Counted from the stretch's first letter, positions 1-4,614 are shown. The stretch: DNA of 7,792 nucleotides from an uncultured Bacilli bacterium (GCA_947585885.1 CANPXI010000045.1:1-7792); one strand, 5' to 3'. Notes: generated by a model not told the origin, from the letters alone. Translations and numbers: made by a program.

Positions 1-124
1 TAACACGGCTTCCACCATTAGAATCGAAGTCAACTGTATATTCTTTTGTTGCTTTACTACAACTACAAGCAGTGAGTAAAAGTGCGGATACTAAAACTAA
101 AATACCAGCTTTTAGTTTCCTCAT
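1..124 (-). CDS. Secreted lipoprotein, N-terminal fragment with the start of an InlB-type repeat (partial)
   Basis: Only the first 41 codons are inside the window; the gene continues past the left edge. The start is ATG at 124-122, preceded by a good Shine-Dalgarno (AAAGGAGA, about 6 bases upstream). The peptide opens MRKLKAGILV, then a hydrophobic stretch ending in the lipobox LLLTAC (Cys20). This is a signal-peptidase-II signal, so the mature protein should be lipid-anchored on the outer face of the membrane. Right after the lipobox linker comes YTVDFDSNGGSRV. This resembles the start of the Listeria-Bacteroides (InlB B-type) repeat, a small beta-grasp module common in surface proteins of gut Firmicutes. 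The cargo domain is outside the window, so the function is unknown. The gene lies downstream of an unusual leader region with its own promoters. The lipoprotein signal is clear; the repeat assignment rests on a short match. Confidence 0.85.
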   Translation of the reverse strand, partial: MRKLKAGILVLVSALLLTACSCSKATKEYTVDFDSNGGSRV

Positions 125-165
125 ACTCTCTCCTTTCTTTTCTTATGTCCTAAAAAGATATGAAA

Positions 166-195
166 AAAATACCATAGTAATACAAAAAAGGTCAA
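166..195 (-). promoter_or_regulatory. Candidate proximal promoter of the lipoprotein gene
   Basis: On the minus strand, TTGACC (195-190) and TATTTT (171-166, preceded by TGG as in an extended -10) are separated by 18 bases. Transcription would start about 35 bases before the lipoprotein ATG, leaving room for its Shine-Dalgarno. The -35 overlaps the end of the small upstream ORF. The -10 matches only four of six consensus bases, so this is weaker than the distal promoter at 265-293. Confidence 0.4.
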
Positions 196-228
196 AGGCT
201 ATAAATCTCTTTTTTGTATACCATAGTA
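169..228. repeat. 11-bp direct repeat flanking an 11-bp inverted repeat
   Basis: On the plus strand ATACCATAGTA occurs at 169-179 and again at 218-228. Between them is a perfect 11-bp inverted repeat, ATACAAAAAAG (180-190) and CTTTTTTGTAT (209-219), with an 18-base loop. In the lipoprotein transcript this forms a hairpin that encloses most of the small ORF at 192-224. The second copy of the direct repeat places a second ATGGTA on the minus strand. No insertion sequence is evident. The arrangement could be an RNA control element or a protein binding site. Confidence 0.6.
192..224 (-). CDS. Possible 10-codon leader ORF upstream of the lipoprotein gene
   Basis: ATG at 224-222 follows a perfect AGGAGG Shine-Dalgarno (238-233) with an 8-base spacer, itself downstream of a near-consensus promoter (265-293). 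The ORF reads MVYKKEIYSL and stops at TGA (194-192), about 70 bases before the lipoprotein ATG. The expression signals are better than those of several real genes here, which argues that it is translated. It may be a leader peptide. It could also be a small protein gene broken in the A6 run at codons 4-5: a +1 shift there opens a frame running to TAA at 145-143 and giving about 26 hydrophobic residues. I do not recognise a family. Confidence 0.35.
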   Translation of the reverse strand: MVYKKEIYSL

Positions 229-264
229 TCACCCTCCTATACCAATTTAGGTACATCTGTGATT

Positions 265-293
265 ATTGTAGCATTAAAGTAACAGAACGTCAA
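265..293 (-). promoter_or_regulatory. Strong sigma-A-type promoter upstream of the leader ORF and lipoprotein
   Basis: On the minus strand, TTGACG (293-288, five of six) and TACAAT (270-265, five of six) are separated by exactly 17 bases. This is the best housekeeping promoter in the window. It lies just after the spoIVFB stop codon. The predicted start near 258 gives a leader of about 20 bases before the AGGAGG at 238-233. Confidence 0.6.
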
Positions 294-309
294 ATAAATT
301 TACATTATT

Positions 310-1008
310 TTACATATAAAATTTGTAGTAGTCTTTCTCATATAATTTTAGTCCATTTTTTAGTATGTAGAAGTTCTTATTTCTCATTGTTTCTTTTATG
401 TTTTTTATAGTTATGCATTTTTTAAATTTTATGTTTTTAAGTTTTCTTTCAAGTAGTAATTTTGTTAGTCTATATTTATGAATTCTTATTTCTTCTATAA
501 CTTTTGTTATTAAGAATAGTATTATTAATATTATTACTATTTTATAGTCATAAAGTAATATAACCGGGATAAATATTAAGCTTATAAATATAGTTATTTT
601 ATGGCTTATTTCATAAGAGAATATTAAATCAAGTATGTTATTTAAGAGTCTTCCTCCGTCAAGTGGGAGAATGGGAAGTAAGTTAAATGTAAGAAGAAGT
701 TTATTTATTAAGTATATTTTTTCATAAGTTAAGGGGTTTACTAGTCCATTTGTATATAAAATATGTATTAAGAAAAAGAAAGATATTTGAAATATTGGAC
801 CCATTATTATAAGTAGTATTTCTTTTATTATATTTAAGTTTAAGCTTTCATCTAATATAGTTACTCCACCAAACATAAAGATTCTTATTTCTTTTACGTT
901 TAGTTTTAAAATTAGTCCTGTTAAAAAGTGACCAAGTTCGTGAATTAATATTAAGAGTATTATTAGAAATACTGTTTCAAAGTAACCTGCTAGAAAAGAT
1001 AATAGCAT
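310..1008 (-). CDS. spoIVFB: SpoIVFB, intramembrane metalloprotease (M50) that processes pro-sigma-K
   Basis: A polytopic membrane site-2-type zinc protease. In Bacillus, SpoIVFB sits in the outer forespore membrane and cleaves pro-sigma-K to switch on late mother-cell transcription. Seen here: HELGH at residues 23-27 inside a hydrophobic helix (two zinc His and the catalytic Glu), then NLLPILPLDGGR at about 109-120, whose Asp117 is the third zinc ligand. Several further hydrophobic helices follow. It is 232 residues, shorter than the B. subtilis protein (288): the linker after the last helix (HKYRLTKLLLER) is recognisable but the following CBS-like domain is reduced to roughly half. It lies directly after spoIVFA, the usual pair. 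The annotated ATG is the first normal start, but it has no Shine-Dalgarno, and conserved N-terminal sequence continues in frame upstream to an ATA at 1038 (see findings). Confidence 0.93.
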   Translation of the reverse strand: MLLSFLAGYFETVFLIILLILIHELGHFLTGLILKLNVKEIRIFMFGGVTILDESLNLNIIKEILLIIMGPIFQISFFFLIHILYTNGLVNPLTYEKIYLINKLLLTFNLLPILPLDGGRLLNNILDLIFSYEISHKITIFISLIFIPVILLYDYKIVIILIILFLITKVIEEIRIHKYRLTKLLLERKLKNIKFKKCITIKNIKETMRNKNFYILKNGLKLYEKDYYKFYM

Positions 1009-1039
1009 TATTAAGTATGTAGTTATATCTATTTTTATC

Positions 1040-1621
1040 TTATTTAATGTATGTGTTATAGTCTAGCACTTCTTTCTCTTTTTCAAATTTTAAATATAGT
1101 ACTTTATTTGCTACACCTATTATTTTACCTTTTTCTATGTAGTCATATATTTTTATGTCAGTAGAAGTTACTCCTCCGTATGTTACGTCTATTCCATTAC
1201 TTTGTTGGACTATTATGGTTTTACCAAATTCAGTAGTGTCACCTATAAAAACAACAAGGCCACTTTCTAACATTTTTACGTTATAGTTTTCATCTACTGT
1301 TAGTTTAGCTACACCATTAAAGTCTTCTTTTTTAGTGTATTCTAGTAAGTTATTAGATGAGACTGTTTGTGTTTTTTCTTTTGGGGTTAAACTTAACATA
1401 TATTTTTTATATAAATTATTTATTTTTGCAAAGTTATAGTTTGTTTCAAATAAATATTTATTTACTTCTGTTTTAAATTTTGTGCTTATATTATTTATTA
1501 TTAAGACAACTAATACTAAAGATGCTGTTAGTAGAGTTCTTTTTATTATTGATTCTTTATAACTATGCTTTTTTTCTTCATTTTTTATTCCTTTATTTTT
1601 CATATATTCTTCTAAAGTCAC
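1040..1621 (-). CDS. spoIVFA: SpoIVFA, partner and inhibitor of SpoIVFB, with a degenerate M23 fold
   Basis: 193 residues. There is a charged cytoplasmic N-terminus, one membrane helix at about 28-46, a linker region, and a C-terminal LytM/M23-like domain (about 100-193). The M23 pattern is visible as GLVVFIGDTTEFGKTIIVQQ, then DVTYGGV, KGKIIGVA and YLKFEKEKEVLDYNTYI. The zinc residues of active M23 peptidases are absent: no HxxxD at the front, YGG instead of YGH, and LYLKF instead of LHFE. That is typical of SpoIVFA, which anchors and holds SpoIVFB inactive until its own degradation. The start is GTG at 1621-1619, chosen because AAGGTGA lies 7 bases upstream. spoIVFB follows immediately, so the two are surely co-transcribed. 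No convincing sigma-E promoter could be fixed in the AT-rich gap to the divergent yigZ-like gene. Confidence 0.88.
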   Translation of the reverse strand: MTLEEYMKNKGIKNEEKKHSYKESIIKRTLLTASLVLVVLIINNISTKFKTEVNKYLFETNYNFAKINNLYKKYMLSLTPKEKTQTVSSNNLLEYTKKEDFNGVAKLTVDENYNVKMLESGLVVFIGDTTEFGKTIIVQQSNGIDVTYGGVTSTDIKIYDYIEKGKIIGVANKVLYLKFEKEKEVLDYNTYIK

Positions 1622-1656
1622 TTTTTATCACCTTAGTATATATATGATTTAACTAT

Positions 1657-1685
1657 TTAATTTATTTATGTTTTTTTGTTATAAT
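1657..1685 (+). promoter_or_regulatory. Extended -10 promoter giving a leaderless transcript for the YigZ-family gene
   Basis: TG at 1677-1678 plus TATAAT at 1680-1685 is a perfect extended -10. The -35 position (1657-1662, TTAATT) is poor, with three of six consensus bases. Only six bases separate the -10 from the ATG at 1692, so transcription should begin at or next to the A of the start codon. There is no Shine-Dalgarno, which agrees with a leaderless mRNA. Confidence 0.6.
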
Positions 1686-1691
1686 AAGTAT

Positions 1692-2039
1692 ATGAAAAAG
1701 ATTAGTGAAAGTTTAGTTATTGAAAAGAAAAGTAAGTTTTATGGGTTTATGTATAAAATAGATAGCTTAGAAGAAGTTGAAGAAATAATAAATAGTTTAA
1801 AAGTAGAACATAAAAAAGCTAAGCATATTTGTTATGCTTATAAGTTTGGTAATATAGAAAGAAAGTATGAAGATAAAGAGCCATCTAATAGTGCAGGGTT
1901 ACCTATTTTAGAAATAATAAACCATAATAATTTAGATAATACTCTTATAGTAGTAGTAAGATACTTTGGTGGAACTCTTTTAGGTAAAGGGCTTCTTACT
2001 AGAACTTATAGTAAAACTGCAAGAAATTTAATAAAATAG
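1692..2039 (+). CDS. YigZ/IMPACT family protein, single-domain form
   Basis: 115 residues from the ATG at 1692. The in-frame extension to an ATG at 1668 would cross the -10 box and adds residues (MFFCYNKY) not typical of the family. The sequence matches the IMPACT N-terminal (UPF0029) domain: SKFYGF near the start, AKHICYAYKFG in the middle, then the signature DKEPSNSAGLPILEII and VVVRYFGGTLLGKGLLTRTYS. Bacterial YigZ and yeast Yih1/mammalian IMPACT share this domain; the eukaryotic members regulate the GCN2 kinase, while the bacterial role is not settled. Bacterial YigZ is usually about 200 residues with a second, ferredoxin-like domain. Here the protein ends right after the IMPACT core, so the second domain is absent. 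It stands alone between divergent spoIVFA and a convergent sporulation operon. Confidence 0.9.
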   Translation: MKKISESLVIEKKSKFYGFMYKIDSLEEVEEIINSLKVEHKKAKHICYAYKFGNIERKYEDKEPSNSAGLPILEIINHNNLDNTLIVVVRYFGGTLLGKGLLTRTYSKTARNLIK

Positions 2040-2072
2040 TATACTTTTTTTAAAAAGTGTATATAATATATT

Positions 2073-2129
2073 AAGAGAAGCACTGATTATTAAGGGATTT
2101 AGTAATCGATTAAAATGTGCTTCTCTTTT
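2073..2129. terminator. Shared hairpin terminator between the yigZ-like gene and the gpr-spoIIP operon
   Basis: A perfect 11-bp outer stem (2073-2083 with 2117-2127, AAGAGAAGCAC / GTGCTTCTCTT) encloses a second 9-bp stem (2085-2093 with 2099-2107, one T-G pair, loop GGGAT). A nine-base bulge lies on the 3' side. On the plus strand the outer arm runs into four Ts. On the minus strand the arm is followed by a weaker TTAATATATT, and the stem begins immediately after the stop codon of the yqxA-like gene. It lies between two convergent ends, as expected for a bidirectional terminator. Confidence 0.75.
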
Positions 2130-2457
2130 AGTTTGTAAATAATTTACTTATAACTTTTATGAAATTACCTAGTCCCTCAGTGACTAGTTTTTCTGTGTAT
2201 TCACCTGTTTTCATTCCTAGTTTACTCATATTATTACTATAGTCTTTGTATTCAGTTTCTAGGTATTCACCAACAGACAAGTCTTTACCTTCTTTTACAT
2301 CGTTTTCAAATTTTTTCATTGCTTCTTCAGTTAATACCATTTTGTTATAATTTTTGTATTCATAGTAGCCACCTTTAAATGCAGTAAAAAGTGCAATATA
2401 GACACCGAACAAGATTATAATTATTATAAGTACTGGGTTTTTCTTTTTCTTTTTCAT
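2128..2457 (-). CDS. Small membrane protein at the YqxA (DUF3679) position downstream of spoIIP
   Basis: 109 residues: a lysine-rich N-terminus (MKKKKKNP), a membrane helix at about 8-25, and a hydrophilic tail of some 80 residues, probably outside the cytoplasm. The ATG overlaps the spoIIP stop as ATGA, and AAAGGTGA lies 5 bases upstream inside spoIIP, so translation is coupled. In Bacillus subtilis the gene at this place is yqxA, encoding a small single-pass protein of about 110 residues and unknown function. Length, topology and an amphipathic C-terminal end (YSNNMSKLGMKTGEYTEKL) agree. Sequence similarity that I can judge by eye is weak, so the name rests mainly on position. A role in sporulation is inferred from the operon only. 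Confidence 0.8.
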   Translation of the reverse strand: MKKKKKNPVLIIIIILFGVYIALFTAFKGGYYEYKNYNKMVLTEEAMKKFENDVKEGKDLSVGEYLETEYKDYSNNMSKLGMKTGEYTEKLVTEGLGNFIKVISKLFTN

Positions 2458-3422
2458 TGTTCACCTTTTATTAGAATAGATAAGCATTCAGCAAGAGCTT
2501 CCATAGTATTATTTACTTCTTCTATTTTGTTCTCTGTTCCGCCTACTTCTATTAGTACACTTTTACCATCTAAGTTAGGGTTATATACTCCATATATTGG
2601 TTCTTCTGTTTTTTTTAGTATTCCCCTACTTAGGCCATCATATTTTTCTTCTATTATTTCGTTTAGTTTTTCTGCAAAACCTGTGTTGTTTTCTTTTTTT
2701 GTGTGTTCCATACCAGTTACTAAAAGAATTCTCGCATATGGTTTATCATTTATTTCTACATATGTTGCGTCTTTTCCTACACCATCTCTATGTATGTCTA
2801 TTAAGTATTTTATTGATGGGTATTTTTCTTTTGCTGTTCTTGCAAAGTATTCAGTCGCGTGGTATGAATCGTTATAGTTCATATTATGGTTATTTAAGTA
2901 TTCTTTTACATTGTTTGTTTCTACTATTGTATTTATTCCTAGGTTATTTAAGTTTTCTCTCATTATGTAAGACGCGATTAATACGTTTGGTTTTACTGAA
3001 TAGTCGTATGTGGCAGTCATATCATATTCTTCTAACTGATGGGTGTTATATAAATAAACTATAGGTTCATCTACTTTTACTGGGTTAGGGTCAGCTACAT
3101 ATTCACTTTTCGACTCATCATAGTCATAGTAGTCTGTTTCAATATTTGAAAATACACTTAAGTTATTTTTTGCGACTATTTTATTTAGGCCATTATATAT
3201 TATGTATTTTGGACTAGATAAATTTTCTTTTATAATAGCAGAAGAATACAGTTTTTTATTACCTATTTCACCTAGGATATTACCTAAAAGATAAGACTTT
3301 GCATCACTTCCTTCATTAAAGAGTAATTTAAAAGTACATAAAAAAGAAAGACTAAATAATATTATATAAATGTATTTATTATAATTAGTCTTTTTGTTTT
3401 TTCCATTAAACCTTAATTTCAT
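2454..3422 (-). CDS. spoIIP: SpoIIP, engulfment peptidoglycan amidase/endopeptidase
   Basis: 322 residues from ATG at 3422. An upstream in-frame GTG at 3431 is rejected because it overlaps the Shine-Dalgarno GAGGTG, which is well spaced for the ATG. There is one N-terminal membrane helix (about 17-34), then the extracellular SpoIIP domain. Family motifs seen: YNTHQLEEY (His128, Glu131), YLIDIHRDGVG (His211, Arg212, Asp213), and VLIEVGGTENKIEEVNNT (Glu292). These are the expected zinc and catalytic positions. SpoIIP works with SpoIID and SpoIIM, removing stem peptides and cutting peptide cross-links so that the mother-cell membrane can move round the forespore. It lies 54 bases after gpr and overlaps the yqxA-like gene by 3 bases. 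The length is somewhat below the roughly 400 residues of B. subtilis SpoIIP; the linker before the enzymatic domain is short. Confidence 0.95.
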   Translation of the reverse strand: MKLRFNGKNKKTNYNKYIYIILFSLSFLCTFKLLFNEGSDAKSYLLGNILGEIGNKKLYSSAIIKENLSSPKYIIYNGLNKIVAKNNLSVFSNIETDYYDYDESKSEYVADPNPVKVDEPIVYLYNTHQLEEYDMTATYDYSVKPNVLIASYIMRENLNNLGINTIVETNNVKEYLNNHNMNYNDSYHATEYFARTAKEKYPSIKYLIDIHRDGVGKDATYVEINDKPYARILLVTGMEHTKKENNTGFAEKLNEIIEEKYDGLSRGILKKTEEPIYGVYNPNLDGKSVLIEVGGTENKIEEVNNTMEALAECLSILIKGEQ

Positions 3423-3442
3423 TTCTTTCACCTCTACAAGTG

Positions 3443-3462
3443 ATTATATATTATAGAGTATG
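3443..3462 (-). promoter_or_regulatory. Possible promoter between gpr and spoIIP
   Basis: The 54-base gap between gpr and spoIIP holds, on the minus strand, CATACTCT (3462-3455) overlapping TATAAT (3455-3450) and a second TATAAT (3448-3443). CATACTCT resembles the -10 box of the mother-cell sigma-E (CATACAHT), which also transcribes spoIIP in B. subtilis. I could not find a convincing -35 at the right distance for either reading. AT-richness alone could produce the TATAAT copies. Confidence 0.3.
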
Positions 3463-3476
3463 AAATATTTGTCGAA

Positions 3477-4217
3477 TTAGAATAGTCTATTTATTATTAT
3501 ACTTATTATGCTACTTAAGTCATCTACTACTAGATCTATATCTTTTGTGCTTACTAATAAGTTAGGGTTATTTTTTTCTATTTTGTTCATATTTATTATT
3601 GTAGGAATTCCTATACATAGAACTTCTTTTTTTATTGTTTTTTTTGATAGTTCCATTTTTGTTTCGTTTTTAGTACTTCCTGGATATAAGCCACCAGTAG
3701 ATATTTGAATTGTTTTACCTAGTCTTTCTATATGTTCTGCTTTTAGGGAGTCAAATACTACTATTAAGTCTACTTCTAACATATCACTTAGCATTTTTGT
3801 AAATTTTATACTATTTATGTTAGTTAAACCTTCTACATCTTTATATATTTTATATGTTTTATTTTGTACTCCTATTTTTTCTATTACAAGATAACCAAAT
3901 TTATCACTTGTTACTTCTTTATTACCAAGACCTACAAATAATACTTTTGATTTTTTTGTTATTTTTAATTCTTCTAATAGTTTTTTTAGTTTTTCAATAG
4001 TTATATCTATTAGGGACTCTACATTATTTGATAAGTTATCTTTATCCCAAAGTATAGTTATATATTTACCTTTGTTTCTATTTATGGTTTTACTTAGTTT
4101 TGCATCAACTTCTATTTCGTTTATTTTAAATATGTCTTTTGTTTCTTCTTCTTTTTTTAAATTACTTGAGTTTATTAATTCTTTACTTTCTTCTATAAAT
4201 ATATTATCTTTAAACAT
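3477..4217 (-). CDS. gpr: GPR, spore germination protease (family A25), compact form
   Basis: 246 residues; degrades DNA-protecting small acid-soluble proteins when the spore germinates. Recognised by KVLFVGLGNKEVTSDKFG (about 91-108), DLIVVFDSLKAEHIERL (150-166), then KTIQISTGGLYPGS and CIGIPTIIN. Asp105 (VTSD) and Asp156 (VVFD) line up with Asp127 and Asp193, the two aspartates held to be catalytic in B. megaterium GPR. It is much shorter than Bacillus GPR (about 370). The N-terminus begins at the mature-enzyme position, so there is no propeptide. The loop between the two Asp motifs and the C-terminus are reduced, and the usual DTGI after TIQIS is TGGL. The start ATG has AGGTG 7 bases upstream. 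First gene of gpr-spoIIP-(yqxA-like), divergent from rpsT, with a sigma-G-type promoter upstream. Confidence 0.92.
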   Translation of the reverse strand: MFKDNIFIEESKELINSSNLKKEEETKDIFKINEIEVDAKLSKTINRNKGKYITILWDKDNLSNNVESLIDITIEKLKKLLEELKITKKSKVLFVGLGNKEVTSDKFGYLVIEKIGVQNKTYKIYKDVEGLTNINSIKFTKMLSDMLEVDLIVVFDSLKAEHIERLGKTIQISTGGLYPGSTKNETKMELSKKTIKKEVLCIGIPTIINMNKIEKNNPNLLVSTKDIDLVVDDLSSIISIIINRLF

Positions 4218-4235
4218 AATACAACACCTACTTAT

Positions 4236-4265
4236 TAAAATGGACTTTTTCCTTGCAATTTATAC
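4236..4265 (-). promoter_or_regulatory. Forespore sigma-G-type promoter of gpr
   Basis: On the minus strand, GTATA (4265-4261) and CATTTTA (4242-4236) are 18 bases apart. As I recall it, the Bacillus sigma-G consensus is GHATR, 17-18 bases, CATNHTA, so both boxes match at the normal spacing. B. subtilis gpr is a sigma-F/sigma-G gene. Transcription would start near 4229, about 12 bases before the ATG. The elements surround the -35 of the divergent rpsT promoter. Confidence 0.65.
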
Positions 4266-4281
4266 ACTTTTTTGGTAAAAT
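4253..4281 (+). promoter_or_regulatory. Sigma-A promoter of rpsT
   Basis: TTGCAA (4253-4258) and TAAAAT (4276-4281) are separated by exactly 17 bases, and the -10 carries the extended TGG (4273-4275). The predicted start is near 4288, giving a leader of about 20 bases that contains the GGGAGGTG Shine-Dalgarno (4298-4305). It overlaps the divergent gpr promoter. Confidence 0.65.
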
Positions 4282-4309
4282 CTTCTTGTACTTAAAAGGG
4301 AGGTGCATT

Positions 4310-4579
4310 ATGGCTAATATTAAAAGTGCTAAAAAGAGAATAATAACTAGTAGAAAGAGCGCTAGCCTTAATAATGATGTTAAGTCTAGTATGAAAACTA
4401 GTATAAAGAAGTTTGAGAAAGTTCTTAATGAAGGAAATAAAGAGGAAGCATTAAATAGATTAAATATAGCTATTAAGAGTATTGATAAAGCACAAGCTAA
4501 GGGTGTGATTAAAAAGAATACTGCAGCTAGATATAAATCAAATATTAGTAAAAAATATAATCTTTTAAGTAGCAAGTAA
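4310..4579 (+). CDS. rpsT: Ribosomal protein S20
   Basis: 89 residues, the normal length for bS20, which binds 16S rRNA in the body of the small subunit. The sequence has the family pattern: MANIKSAKKRIITSRKSASL at the N-terminus (usual MPNIKSAKKRVK...), a helical middle, and KGVIKKNTAARYKSNIS near the C-terminus (usual KGIIHKNKAARKKSRL). The ATG at 4310 is chosen over an upstream in-frame ATG at 4253 because GGGAGGTG lies 4-7 bases before it and the family start is MAN/MPN. The upstream ATG would lie in the promoter. It is transcribed alone: its own promoter in front and a terminator at the stop codon behind. Divergent rpsT/gpr is, as I recall, the arrangement found in B. subtilis. Confidence 0.97.
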   Translation: MANIKSAKKRIITSRKSASLNNDVKSSMKTSIKKFEKVLNEGNKEEALNRLNIAIKSIDKAQAKGVIKKNTAARYKSNISKKYNLLSSK

Positions 4580-4592
4580 TTGCTATTTTTTT
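4567..4592 (+). terminator. Intrinsic terminator of rpsT, with the stop codon in the loop
   Basis: TAGCAA (4570-4575) pairs with TTGCTA (4580-4585). The stem extends outward by three weaker pairs (AAG with TTT), and seven Ts follow (4586-4592). The four-base loop GTAA contains the rpsT stop codon TAA (4577-4579). The 3' arm TTGCTA also fits as the -35 box of the next gene's promoter. Confidence 0.8.
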
Positions 4593-4608
4593 ATGTTTTT
4601 GTTATTAT
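4580..4608 (+). promoter_or_regulatory. Extended -10 promoter giving a leaderless transcript for the transglutaminase-like gene
   Basis: TTGCTA (4580-4585) and TATTAT (4603-4608) are 17 bases apart, with the extended TG at 4600-4601. Six bases separate the -10 from ATG at 4615, the same distance as at the YigZ-family gene. No Shine-Dalgarno precedes the ATG, so the mRNA should be leaderless. The -35 box is the 3' arm of the rpsT terminator. Confidence 0.6.
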
Positions 4609-4614
4609 TAGTTT

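Noticed and set aside
192..224. TGA read as Trp in the small leader ORF, implying a Mollicute code
   Set aside because: Reading through would extend it by only about 14 residues, and TGA ends spoIIP in a normal ATGA overlap, while Trp is TGG throughout the window. The standard code is simpler.
72..410. Open plus-strand frame of 112 codons
   Set aside because: It crosses the lipoprotein start, the leader promoters and the 3' end of spoIVFB, has no Shine-Dalgarno, and its product has no recognisable pattern. The minus-strand features explain this DNA.
1622..1691. Sigma-E promoter for spoIVFA
   Set aside because: CATAAAT and CATATATA boxes exist on the minus strand but are 17 bases apart, too far for sigma-E, and such strings are expected by chance in this AT-rich gap.
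2040..2065. ACTTTTT/AAAAAGT inverted repeat just after the YigZ-family stop
   Set aside because: It is a weak A-T stem without a following T-tract; the stronger hairpin at 2073-2127 is the better terminator.
2527..3064. Two open plus-strand frames opposite spoIIP
   Set aside because: They are antisense shadows of spoIIP, rich in Leu, Phe and Ser as expected from AT-rich complement, with no ribosome site.
4253..4309. Upstream in-frame ATG extending S20 by 19 residues
   Set aside because: It lies in the promoter and before the Shine-Dalgarno; bS20 normally starts MAN/MPNIKSAKKR, exactly at 4310.
4228..4575. Open minus-strand frame opposite rpsT (115 codons, hydrophobic)
   Set aside because: It is the complement of the lysine-rich S20 gene, which yields Leu/Phe-rich nonsense that imitates membrane helices.
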